Shown one piece after another: positions 1-7,921 of a stretch of DNA of 64,000 bases. Both the position numbers and the translations under genes were made by a program. How positions within the stretch are numbered: position 1 is the first letter of the stretch; each line of letters opens with the position of its first letter. A model generated the notes under the pieces. That model had not been told where the DNA came from, made no database searches, and saw only the letters and a program-made list of their open reading frames with translations. The DNA comes from Pseudomonas extremorientalis (GTDB lineage Bacteria; Pseudomonadota; Gammaproteobacteria; Pseudomonadales; Pseudomonadaceae), in NCBI RefSeq assembly GCF_001870465.1, contig NZ_MDGK01000060.1, positions 99,993 through 163,992 on the forward strand, read 5' to 3'.

Positions 1-308
1 TCGACGCCAGGGCCGACCTGTTCGGCAGTGTGCAGCGTGACATGCAACCGCGACGGCCACCGTTGCAACGCACGCCCCGGCGCCTGGAACGTACGGTCGC
101 TCAGATCGAATACGGTACGCGCAGGCTGCCCGCTGACAATCGCCCCCGCCCGCGTGGTACGCAGCGCCTCCACCATCTGCCCCACCGCACGGCGTTCCTG
201 CGCCACCTGCAAGCCCTGGCGCACGCCCAGCCCCAGCACGCTGGCAGCCAGGCCGATCAGCAGGATCACCACCAGCATTTCCAGCAGAGTGAAGCCGCGC
301 TGCAACAT
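1..308 (-). CDS. gspH: Type II secretion minor pseudopilin GspH, partial
   Basis: The first 102 residues of a prepilin-like protein are visible; the gene runs off the window at base 1. The N-terminus MLQRGFTLLEMLVVI is a type IV prepilin signal: the prepilin peptidase would cut after the Gly of RGFTLLE and methylate the new Phe, and the Glu at mature position 5 is present. A hydrophobic helix and an LRTTRAGAI-like stretch typical of GspH follow. Known role of the family: minor pseudopilin near the tip of the inner-membrane pseudopilus that pushes exoproteins through the secretin. It starts 7 bp after the gspG stop, so it belongs to the gspEFGH operon. The choice of GspH over GspI rests on gene order and the early TTRAGA-type region; the missing C-terminus prevents a firmer call. 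Confidence 0.8.
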   Translation of the reverse strand, partial: MLQRGFTLLEMLVVILLIGLAASVLGLGVRQGLQVAQERRAVGQMVEALRTTRAGAIVSGQPARTVFDLSDRTFQAPGRALQRWPSRLHVTLHTAEQVGPGV

Positions 309-315
309 GGCGGCC

Positions 316-705
316 CTACTCCCAATTGCCCAGGTCGGCGCTGTAGCCTTCGCCGCCCGGCTGGCCGTCCTGGCCATAGAAGATCAGATCGAACGCGCCG
401 TGTTCGCCGGGAAAGCGATAACCGAAGGCGTGTCCGAACGGGTCCTTGAGGTCCGACGGCTTGGCATAGCCACCGGGCCTGTCCACCAACTGTTGCAGGC
501 TGGTGGGCGGTGCCCCGACGTCGAGGGCGTAGCTGTCGATCTTCATGCTCAGGCTGGCCAACTGGGCCTTGCCCGCACCGTACTTGCCCTTGTCCACATT
601 GCCGCCGACCTGGCGCACGACGATGGTGGCGACGATGCCCAGCAGCACGATCACCGCGAGCATTTCCAACAGGGTGAAACCGCCTTGGCGGCGTGGTTTT
701 CTCAT
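316..705 (-). CDS. gspG: Type II secretion major pseudopilin GspG
   Basis: A 129-residue protein with a short basic leader, the cleavage motif QGGFTLLEMLAVIV (Glu at +5) and one N-terminal hydrophobic helix. The C-terminal globular part carries the usual GspG features, including the DPFGHAFGYRFPGEHG segment and an acidic end DLIFYGQDGQPGG near the calcium-binding loop of the family. Known role: the main subunit that polymerises into the periplasmic pseudopilus of the type II secretion system. Length is slightly below the usual 130-145 residues. It lies between gspF and gspH with short gaps, consistent with one transcript. Confidence 0.93.
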   Translation of the reverse strand: MRKPRRQGGFTLLEMLAVIVLLGIVATIVVRQVGGNVDKGKYGAGKAQLASLSMKIDSYALDVGAPPTSLQQLVDRPGGYAKPSDLKDPFGHAFGYRFPGEHGAFDLIFYGQDGQPGGEGYSADLGNWE

Positions 706-718
706 GGGGTCAGCTCCT

Positions 719-1915
719 TTATAGATTGCTGGTCAGGCTCATCAGCGGCAGCATGATCGCCAGCATGATCACCGCCACCAGCACCGCCATGACCACTGTC
801 AGGGACGGCACCAGCGCGGCCAGCAGGCGGTCGATGCCGCGCTTGGCTTCGACGTCGAAGATGTCGGCCACCTTGAGCAACATGCCGTCGAGTTCGCCGG
901 CCTGTTCGCCGACTTCAATCATTTGCAGGGCCAGTTCGGGCAACAGCGGCTGGCTGCCGAACGCGCTGGCGAGGGTGCCGCCGCCTTTTACCGATTCCGC
1001 CGCACGCCCGACCTGCGCCTGTAAAGCGTGGTTGGTGCAGACTTGCCGCGCAATCACCAAGGCCTGCAGCAACGCCACGCCATTGCTCAGCAGCGTGCCG
1101 AGGGTGCGTGCCAGACGCGCCGCCTCGACGCGTTGCAGCAACGGGCCGACCACGCGAATACCGAGCAGCCGCCGGTCGCAATGCTCGCGAAACAGCGGAT
1201 CGCGCAAGCGCGCGGCCCCCAACCAGACGATCACGATCAACCCGACCAACAGCGCCAGGCCATAGGCGCCGAGATACGTTCCAAGGGCCAGGATCACCTC
1301 GGTGATCAGTGGAATCGGCACGCCCAGGTCCTGGAAGATCGGCACGAACTGCGGCACCACATACGCCAGCAGCAACGCCAGGGATCCCAGCACGCCCACC
1401 ACCAGGAACGCCGGATAGATCAGCGCATTGATCACTTCGCCACGCAGCAATTGGCTGCGTTCCAGGTAATCACTGAGTTGGCGCAGGGTTCCTTCCAGCG
1501 CGCCACCGGCCTCACCGGCGCGCACCATGCTCAGGTACAACGGCGAGAACGCCGCACCCTCTTCCTCCAGCGCGGCGGACAATGGCTTGCCGGCCTTGAC
1601 GCGGTCGCGCAGGCGTTCGATCAACGCGCGCACCTGGGCAGGGCCGGGCTGCTTGAGTAGCAGGCTCAACGAGCGCTCAAGCGGCTGGCCCGCTCCCAGC
1701 AGCGTTGCCAATTGCTGGGTAAAACTCACCAACGCCTGGCCCTTCAACGGCCTGTGTGCCGTGCGCAGGCCAAGGCTGCCGGCCGGTTCGATGTGCAACA
1801 GCAGCCACCCGCGCTTGTGCAGCGCCGCCACCGCAGCGGTTTGATCGGTGGCCTCCAACGTACCGTTCTGCGGCGTGCCCTGGCTGTCCAGGGCGCGGTA
1901 TCTGAACAGGCTCAC
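719..1915 (-). CDS. gspF: Type II secretion inner-membrane protein GspF
   Basis: A 398-residue polytopic platform protein. Two copies of the GspF/PilC domain are visible, each opening with an amphipathic cytoplasmic part (SFTQQLATLLGAGQPLERSL near residues 65-84, LARTLGTLLSNGVALLQAL near 270-290). Membrane segments lie near residues 170-190, 220-245 and 370-392. Known role: couples the GspE ATPase to assembly of the pseudopilus. The start is GTG and overlaps the gspE stop in a GTGA arrangement, which supports translational coupling. Confidence 0.92.
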   Translation of the reverse strand: MSLFRYRALDSQGTPQNGTLEATDQTAAVAALHKRGWLLLHIEPAGSLGLRTAHRPLKGQALVSFTQQLATLLGAGQPLERSLSLLLKQPGPAQVRALIERLRDRVKAGKPLSAALEEEGAAFSPLYLSMVRAGEAGGALEGTLRQLSDYLERSQLLRGEVINALIYPAFLVVGVLGSLALLLAYVVPQFVPIFQDLGVPIPLITEVILALGTYLGAYGLALLVGLIVIVWLGAARLRDPLFREHCDRRLLGIRVVGPLLQRVEAARLARTLGTLLSNGVALLQALVIARQVCTNHALQAQVGRAAESVKGGGTLASAFGSQPLLPELALQMIEVGEQAGELDGMLLKVADIFDVEAKRGIDRLLAALVPSLTVVMAVLVAVIMLAIMLPLMSLTSNL

Positions 1916-3603
1916 GCGTCCTCTCCACGGGTCACGCGCAGCACTTCTTCCAGCGAAGTAATCCCCGCCAGTGCCTGGCGCAAACCTTCTTCATACAAGG
2001 TGCGCAAACCGGCGCGGCGCGCGGCCTGCTCCAGGGTCGAGGCATCGGCGTGGCGCATCAGCAGGCTGCGCAGTTCGTCGTTCATCACCAGCAGTTCGGT
2101 GAGGGCGCTGCGGCCGTGATAGGCGCCGCGATAGAGCAGGATCGGGCGTTGTTCGGTGAGGCGATCCAGGCCGTGTTCGGCGATCAGTTCGGGCGGCGCT
2201 TCGAAAGCGACACGCGTGGCCGGGTCCAGGCGCCGCACCAGGCGCTGGGCGAGGATGCCGCTGACGGTCGAGGCGATCAGGTAGCTTTCCACGCCCATGT
2301 CCAGCAGCCGCGTGATGCTCGCGGCGGCGCTGTTGGTGTGCAGGGTGGAGAGCACCAGGTGCCCGGTGAGGGAAGATTGGATGGCGATGCGGCAGGTTTC
2401 CAGGTCGCGGATCTCGCCGATCATGATCACGTCCGGGTCCTGGCGCACGATGGAGCGCAACGCCCCGGCGAAGTCCAGGCCGATGGCGGGCTTGACCTGG
2501 ATCTGGTTGATGCCTTCGAGCTGGTACTCCACCGGGTCTTCCACGGTGATAATCTTGCGCTCGGCGGTGTTGAGCCGCGACAGCGCGGTGTAGAGCGTGG
2601 TGGTCTTGCCGGAGCCGGTGGGCCCGGTGACCAGCAGGATGCCGTGGGGCCGTTCCAGCAGGTCGAGGAAGGCGGCCAGGCGCTGGCCGTCGAAGCCCAG
2701 GCTGGGAAAGTCGAACTGCACGGTTTGCCGGTCCAGCAGGCGCAGCACCACCGACTCGCCGAAACTGGTGGGCACCGTGGACACCCGCAGGTCCAGCTCC
2801 TTGCCCTGGATACGCAACATGATGCGCCCATCCTGCGGCAACCGGCGCTCGGCGATGTCCAGCCGCGCCATGATCTTCACCCGCGAAATCACCGCCGCCG
2901 AGGAACTGGCCGGCGGCGCTTCGGCGTCATGCAGCACACCGTCGATGCGGTAGCGCACCTTGAGTTGGTGTTCGAAGGGTTCGATGTGGATGTCCGAAGC
3001 ACGTTGCTCCACGGCGCGTTGCAGGATCAGGTTGACCAGGCGGATCACCGGCGCTTCGGAGGCCAGGTCCTTGAGGTGTTCGATATCGTCCTGGGCGCCG
3101 CCCTGTTCATCGAGGTTTTCGATCAGCGTGCCCATGGCCGAACGGCCCTGGCCGTAGTAACGCTCGATCAGTGTATCGACCTCAGTGCGCGGACCGATGG
3201 CCAGCCACACCGGCACCTGGCATGCATAGGCCAGGGCCTGGAACGGAAAACGCAGCGCCGGGTTGGCGGCCAGCACGCGCAGGCCACCCAGGGTCCAGCC
3301 CATGGGCGCGACCTGGTAATGGCGCATGAAGCGTTCAGTCAGGGCAGGCAAGGGATCGAGCAACGGCGGCGCGGCGTCCGCCAGCAACAGCGGCGCACCG
3401 AGCAACGCCGCCCAGGCGCGGGCCAGTTCGATATCGGAAACCAGGCCCAGGCGGGTCAGCAGGCTTAGCAGGTCATCCGACGGCAAGCGCCGGGCGCGCT
3501 CCAGGTCTACCGTTTTCAACCCAGCATGCTGCATCAACCACGCACACACCTGGTCGGTGTGCGGGATCTGCATCTGGCAGGCATCGATAGGCGCTGACGA
3601 CAT
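1912..3603 (-). CDS. gspE: Type II secretion ATPase GspE
   Basis: A 563-residue secretion ATPase. An N-terminal GspE/PilB N domain is followed by the RecA-like core with Walker A GPTGSGKTTTLY, an Asp-box region (IITVEDPVEYQ), Walker B-like DVIMIGEIRD and a His-box TGHLVLSTLHTNSA. Known role: cytoplasmic hexamer driving pseudopilus assembly. One oddity: the C-terminal zinc-binding CxxC pairs usual in GspE are absent. The segment after GILAQRLVRRL reads DPATRVAF... and then RGAYHGRSALTELL with no cysteines, so this is a zinc-less variant. The ATG start has no good ribosome site; a start at residue 11 is possible. Confidence 0.93.
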   Translation of the reverse strand: MSSAPIDACQMQIPHTDQVCAWLMQHAGLKTVDLERARRLPSDDLLSLLTRLGLVSDIELARAWAALLGAPLLLADAAPPLLDPLPALTERFMRHYQVAPMGWTLGGLRVLAANPALRFPFQALAYACQVPVWLAIGPRTEVDTLIERYYGQGRSAMGTLIENLDEQGGAQDDIEHLKDLASEAPVIRLVNLILQRAVEQRASDIHIEPFEHQLKVRYRIDGVLHDAEAPPASSSAAVISRVKIMARLDIAERRLPQDGRIMLRIQGKELDLRVSTVPTSFGESVVLRLLDRQTVQFDFPSLGFDGQRLAAFLDLLERPHGILLVTGPTGSGKTTTLYTALSRLNTAERKIITVEDPVEYQLEGINQIQVKPAIGLDFAGALRSIVRQDPDVIMIGEIRDLETCRIAIQSSLTGHLVLSTLHTNSAAASITRLLDMGVESYLIASTVSGILAQRLVRRLDPATRVAFEAPPELIAEHGLDRLTEQRPILLYRGAYHGRSALTELLVMNDELRSLLMRHADASTLEQAARRAGLRTLYEEGLRQALAGITSLEEVLRVTRGEDA

Positions 3604-4126
3604 AAGGTTGAGGTATCTAGTATTACGAGAAAGTATGGCTATTTGGAACTACTTAAACATGCCATTAGTTAGCCATAACCCAAGCGAGAGCAAGCCGGGG
3701 TTATCGACTGGAAGTTATAGCGCTAGTTCCTGAAAGAGGGGAATAAAATAAACACAATGACCAAGAACCCCGTGACAGAGCCTTAGCAGCTAATAGCCAC
3801 TACTTCGCTAGTTGCAATTAGCCACTTGTGCGCTTTGCCACAATTAAACGGCAGCCCAATAAATTCACAGGACTTACTTCACCTGCGACGCGGAGCACAC
3901 TCGCACTTTCGAGTGGCCGTTCACTAGGATTATCGAGCGTTGAAATGTGGGAGCGCGCGGGCTTGTCTGGGTGTCTGGTTTTGGGGCTGCTTCGCAGCCC
4001 AACGCGGGGCAAGCCCGCTCGCCACAGCAAGCCCGCTCGCCACAGCAGGCCGGCCCACCACAGCAGGCCGGCTACACAGAACAAAAACCGTATCCACGAT
4101 GCGAAGCGAGTCGGTCTTGATCTTGA
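3604..4126. other. Intergenic spacer between gspE and fecE
   Basis: About 520 bases without a convincing gene. The part next to gspE is AT-rich and contains the likely gspE promoter region. Short repeats of a TAGCCA motif occur at about 3636-3680 and 3795-3830. The part near fecE is a REP cluster with an 18-bp tandem array, described separately. An open frame across 3818-4084 on the minus strand encodes only repeat-derived residues (GLLWRAGLLWRAG) and is not accepted as a gene. Confidence 0.7.
3945..4082. repeat. REP cluster with four 18-bp tandem units
   Basis: A Pseudomonas-type REP: a GGGCTGC/GCAGCCC hairpin at about 3984-4000, flanked by inverted GTGGGAGCGCGCGGGC- and CGGGGCAAGCCCGC-type arms. 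The right arm runs into four tandem 18-base units at 4011-4028, 4029-4046, 4047-4064 and 4065-4082. The first two are identical (AAGCCCGCTCGCCACAGC); the third and fourth diverge. REPs of this type are usually extragenic and paired. The tandem expansion of a half-element is unusual. Confidence 0.8.
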
Positions 4127-4918
4127 TCAGGCCTTGGCCCGAGTGCTTTTTTCAACCAGGCACATCGGCGTGCCGGCGACCGGCTCTTGCATCACCTGTA
4201 CCTGCACCTCAAATACCCGCCGCATCAACTCGGCACTGACCACCTGCGCCGGTGTGCCATCAGCGACCAGTTTGCCGCCGTGCATCACCGCCAGGTGATC
4301 GGCATAACGGCAGGCCTGGTTGATGTCATGCAGCACGGTGATCACGGTTTTACCCTCGGCAGCCAGTTCGCCCATCAGGTCGAGCAGTTCGACCTGATGG
4401 CTGATGTCGAGGTAAGTGGTGGGTTCATCCAGCAGCACCACCGGCGCATTCTGCGCCAACACCATCGCCAGCCAGGCACGCTGGCGCTGGCCGCCGGACA
4501 GGTCCGCCAGGGCGCGATCAGCCAGCACGTCCAGTTCCAGGCGCTGCATGGCTTGACTCACGTGAGCTTGATCACTGCCGCTCAGGCGTCCCCACAGCGA
4601 GTTATGCGGGCTGCGGCCATAGGCAACCAACTGGCGCACGCTGACGCCTTCCGGCACCGGCAACACTTGCGGCAAGAACGCGATGTGCCGGGCCAACTGG
4701 CGGGCAGACAGGCTGGCATAGGCCTGGCCATCCAGGGTCAGCTCGCCCTGAGTCGGCTTGAGGATACGCGCGAAGGCCTTGAGCAAGGTGGACTTGCCGC
4801 AGCCATTGGGGCCGATCAACGCGGTGACCTTGCCGGCGGGCGGTGCAAAGGACAGACCTTGCACGATACGGGTGGCGCCGTAGCCGATGTCCAGCTCGCG
4901 TGCCTGGAGAATACTCAT
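4127..4918 (-). CDS. fecE: Iron-chelate ABC transporter ATPase, FecE-like
   Basis: A 263-residue ABC ATPase of the iron-siderophore type. Visible motifs are Walker A GPNGCGKS (residues about 36-43), signature LSGGQRQR, Walker B VVLLDEP and the switch His in ITVLHDINQA. Known role: powers a type II BtuCD-like importer for ferric chelates. It is the last gene of the receptor-fecB-fecC-fecD-fecE operon and starts 4 bp after the fecD stop. The FecE name follows its FecB-like neighbour; homologues serving other siderophores are similar in sequence. Confidence 0.85.
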   Translation of the reverse strand: MSILQARELDIGYGATRIVQGLSFAPPAGKVTALIGPNGCGKSTLLKAFARILKPTQGELTLDGQAYASLSARQLARHIAFLPQVLPVPEGVSVRQLVAYGRSPHNSLWGRLSGSDQAHVSQAMQRLELDVLADRALADLSGGQRQRAWLAMVLAQNAPVVLLDEPTTYLDISHQVELLDLMGELAAEGKTVITVLHDINQACRYADHLAVMHGGKLVADGTPAQVVSAELMRRVFEVQVQVMQEPVAGTPMCLVEKSTRAKA

Positions 4919-4922
4919 GTCA

Positions 4923-5891
4923 TCAACCCTTGAACCGTGCCAGCAACCAAAGAAAATACGGCGCGCCGATCACCGCCGTAAGCACCCCGGCGGGGATTTC
5001 GCTGGGCGCGATCAGCGTGCGCCCCAGCGTATCGGCGAGCACCAGCAGCAACGCACCGATCAGCATCGCCGCCGGCAGCAGGTACTGGTGATGCCCGCCC
5101 ACCAGCCGGCGCGCCATGTGCGGCGCGACCAGGCCGATAAAGCCAATCGGACCGATCACCCCCACGCCCAGGCTGGTGAGCAACACCGCGCAGGCCATCG
5201 CCGACCAACGCGTACGGCTCAGCGCGGTGCCCAGGCTGTGGGCCGCCTCATCGCCCAAGGCGATCAGGTTGAGCGGCTTGGCCAGGCACAGGCCCACGGG
5301 GATCAATACGAGGAACGGCAACACCAGCGCCACATGGTGCCAGTTGCGGCTCCACAGGCTACCGGTCAGCGCGAGCAGCGCGGTGTTGATATCCAAGGGG
5401 TGAGAGAGAATCAGAAACTCGGTGACACTGGACAAGGTCACCGCAATCGCCACCCCGGACAACGCAAAGCGCACCCCGGAAAAACTCACGCCGGTGTTGT
5501 ACAGCGCCAATAACAGCGCACCACCCGCCCCGCCCAGGCAAGCCACCAGCGGCAGCCACGCAATCGGCAGGTGTGGCCAACTGATGATCGCCACGGTCAG
5601 CGCGAGCCCGGCGCCTTGGGTTACGCCGAGGATCTCCGGCGAGGCCAGCGGATTACGGATCACGCCCTGCACAATCGCCCCGGCCAGGCCGAAGGCCGCA
5701 CCGGCGAGAATCGCGATCAGGCTGCGTGGCAGACGGTGGTTCCACACTTCAAAGTCGAGGGCGTCGTGGGCCAGCAGGCGTTCGAAAACGGTGTGCGGCG
5801 TAAGCCACAGGGTGCCGGCGCTGAGGCTGACCCCGGTTGCCAGCAGCAACAGGCCGAGCAGCAGCCACAAGCGCAGTCGTGGGCGGATCAT
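4923..5891 (-). CDS. fecD: Iron-chelate ABC permease, FecD-like
   Basis: A 322-residue FecCD-family permease with about nine or ten hydrophobic segments. Family motifs include GAAFGLAGAIVQGVIRNPLA, LGVTQGAGLAL and the cytoplasmic coupling region GPIGFIGLVAPHMARRLVG, which contacts the ATPase. Known role: one half of the membrane channel for ferric chelates. Its ATG overlaps the end of the upstream permease by 4 bp, as is usual for this pair. Confidence 0.87.
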   Translation of the reverse strand: MIRPRLRLWLLLGLLLLATGVSLSAGTLWLTPHTVFERLLAHDALDFEVWNHRLPRSLIAILAGAAFGLAGAIVQGVIRNPLASPEILGVTQGAGLALTVAIISWPHLPIAWLPLVACLGGAGGALLLALYNTGVSFSGVRFALSGVAIAVTLSSVTEFLILSHPLDINTALLALTGSLWSRNWHHVALVLPFLVLIPVGLCLAKPLNLIALGDEAAHSLGTALSRTRWSAMACAVLLTSLGVGVIGPIGFIGLVAPHMARRLVGGHHQYLLPAAMLIGALLLVLADTLGRTLIAPSEIPAGVLTAVIGAPYFLWLLARFKG

Positions 5892-6877
5892 AGGGCGCGC
5901 CTGGCAAGAAAGAGGAAAAACGGCGCGCCGATCAGCGCGGTGACCACCCCCGCCGGCGTTTCCACCGGGAAGGCAACGGCGCGGCTGAGCAGGTCGGCCC
6001 CCAGCACGATCACCGCGCCCAATGTGGCGCTCAGCGGGATCAGCCAGCGGTAGTCATTGCCCAGGAACTGACGCAGGATATTCGGCGCGATCAGCCCGAC
6101 AAACCCGATCGGTCCCACCGCACACACGCTGGCGCCCACCAGCAGCAAACTGGCGACAAACACCTGCAGACGCAGGCTGGCGATGCCGACGCCCAGTGAG
6201 CGTGCGGCGTCTTCGCCGAGGTTGATCAGGTTCAGGCGCGGCGCGCACCAGAGTGCCCACAGGCCGCCGATCAAGGCGCATGGCCAGAGCAGTTGCACCT
6301 GCGCAGCGCCGACATTGGCCAGTGAACCGGCCAGCCAGTTGAGCACGCTTTGCGCCTGGGCCTCGACCAGGATCACTGTGAGCCGGGTCAACGCGGCGCA
6401 CAACGCCGCCACGGCCACGCCAGCCAAAACCAGACGGCCCTGGGCCGTGGTCGGCGACCAGGCACCGCCCAGGCTGAACACGGTGAACCAGGCCAGCGCG
6501 CCGCCCAGGCAGGTCATCAACAGCGCACCGCCAGCAAAGGGCGGCGCGACCAGGCCGGTGGAAAACAGGGCCAGTCCCAGCGCGGCGCCCGCCGTCACGC
6601 CAAACAGCGACGGCGAGGCCAGGCGGTTGCGCGTAATGCCCTGCATCAGCGCCCCCGCGAGGCCCAGGCAGGCACCGACCAACGCGGCACACACGGCCCG
6701 TGGCACACGCAACTGGGCGACGATATAGGCCATGTTGCCGCCGACGCGGCCCTGGTGAACCAGGCCATTCCAGGCATCCGTCGCTGTCAGGGTAAATGGC
6801 GACCAGCTGTACAGCGACAGCCAGAACAACCCGGCACCCGACAGCAGAATGCCAACGGCGGCGAAACTGCGTTGCAC
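5888..6877 (-). CDS. fecC: Iron-chelate ABC permease, FecC-like
   Basis: A 329-residue FecCD-family permease, paralogous to the next gene. Motifs: LVGACLGLAGALMQGITRN, LFGVTAGAALGLALFS and the coupling loop GPIGFVGLIAPNILRQFLG. Several membrane helices are visible along its length. It uses a GTG start 2 bp downstream of the fecB stop. With FecD it forms the inner-membrane heterodimer fed by the periplasmic binding protein. Confidence 0.86.
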   Translation of the reverse strand: MQRSFAAVGILLSGAGLFWLSLYSWSPFTLTATDAWNGLVHQGRVGGNMAYIVAQLRVPRAVCAALVGACLGLAGALMQGITRNRLASPSLFGVTAGAALGLALFSTGLVAPPFAGGALLMTCLGGALAWFTVFSLGGAWSPTTAQGRLVLAGVAVAALCAALTRLTVILVEAQAQSVLNWLAGSLANVGAAQVQLLWPCALIGGLWALWCAPRLNLINLGEDAARSLGVGIASLRLQVFVASLLLVGASVCAVGPIGFVGLIAPNILRQFLGNDYRWLIPLSATLGAVIVLGADLLSRAVAFPVETPAGVVTALIGAPFFLFLARRAL

Positions 6878-6879
6878 GG

Positions 6880-7800
6880 TTATTGGCTCAATACGGCTTT
6901 ACCGCCCTTGAGAATCGCCAGCGCATCCTCGGCGATCTGCTCCGACGCCAGCACGCCACGGTTGCGCGCCCAGCTGTCGCCATCCACTTCGGCCACATGC
7001 TTATTGCGCACGGCGCCGAGCACTTGCCACAACGGCTGCTTGCTCCAGCTGTCGACGATGCTGGGGCGACGGTAATGACCGACCAGCAACCAACCCGGGT
7101 CGAGGGCCAGCAACTGTTCCAGGCTGACGAACTCGGTGGGCGCGGCGTTGGCGCGTACCGATGGGACTTTCAGGCCGATGGCCTCAAGCACGCTGCCGGC
7201 GTAGGAGTCCGGGCCATGCACGGAGAAGCTGTCCTCACGCGCCACACCGAACAACACGCTGGCGCCGGCCGGGATCTGTTGCGCAATGGCCTTGAGGTTT
7301 TCACGGTTCTTCTGGATGCGCGCCTCCATCTGCGCGCTCTTGCCGAGGGCCTTGCCAATCAGTTCGGCGGATTTGAGGCTGCCCTGGTAATCCTCGCCAC
7401 GGGACGGCAGCAGCAAGGTCGGCGCGATGCTCGCCAGGTCGCTGTACAGCGCCTGGTGGCGATTGAGGTCGGCCACGATCAGATCGGGCTTGAGCCGGGC
7501 GATCTCCTCGATGCTCGGCTGCGAGCGCAGGCCCACCGACTGCCATTGGCCGATGGCCTGGCGTACGCGGGGCAACACGCGGTTGGCATCGCCATCATCG
7601 GCGGCGCCGACCGGGGTGACGTCAACGGCGGCCAGGCTGTCGAGAAAGGAAAACTCCAGCACCACCACGCGCTTGGGGGCATCGGGCAGATGCACGGCGT
7701 GCTGGCCGTCGTTGAGGTCGATGGGGGCGGCGCTCAGCAGGCTGGACGAGAACGCCAGGACACAGGCGGCCAGGGTGGGGATGGAACGCAGCATTCGCAT
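6880..7800 (-). CDS. fecB: Periplasmic ferric-chelate binding protein, FecB-like
   Basis: A 306-residue class III substrate-binding protein with a cleavable signal peptide (about residues 1-24, ending SSLLSAAPI). As I recall the protein, it resembles Escherichia coli FecB closely: RVVVLEFSFLDSLAAVDVTP, DANRVLPRVR, WQSVGLRSQPS, IARLKPDLIVAD, HYRRPSIV and WARNRGVLASEQIAED all have near counterparts. That suggests ferric citrate or a similar carboxylate chelate. The paired receptor looks more like a hydroxamate siderophore receptor, so the true ligand is uncertain. The likely Fur box lies 85-103 bp upstream. Confidence 0.87.
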   Translation of the reverse strand: MRMLRSIPTLAACVLAFSSSLLSAAPIDLNDGQHAVHLPDAPKRVVVLEFSFLDSLAAVDVTPVGAADDGDANRVLPRVRQAIGQWQSVGLRSQPSIEEIARLKPDLIVADLNRHQALYSDLASIAPTLLLPSRGEDYQGSLKSAELIGKALGKSAQMEARIQKNRENLKAIAQQIPAGASVLFGVAREDSFSVHGPDSYAGSVLEAIGLKVPSVRANAAPTEFVSLEQLLALDPGWLLVGHYRRPSIVDSWSKQPLWQVLGAVRNKHVAEVDGDSWARNRGVLASEQIAEDALAILKGGKAVLSQ

Positions 7801-7884
7801 GACAAGGACCTCGGCGTTAAAACACCCCGGCTAGGCAGGCCGGGGAAAACGGCGGGTACTATTCCATATCGGCGCGGCGTGATC

Positions 7885-7903
7885 AAAAAACATTCTCATT
7901 TAT
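7885..7903 (-). promoter_or_regulatory. Candidate Fur box upstream of fecB
   Basis: On the minus strand ATAAATGAGAATGTTTTTT matches about 11 of 19 positions of the classical Fur box, including the central AATGANAAT core. It lies between the receptor stop and the fecB start, so it could give fecBCDE a separate iron-repressed promoter. The match is moderate. Confidence 0.4.
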
Positions 7904-7921
7904 AACCTGCACAACCCAGTG

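Noticed and set aside
3818..4084. An 88-codon frame on the minus strand with GLLWRAG repeats
   Set aside because: It is made by reading through the REP tandem units and has no ribosome site.
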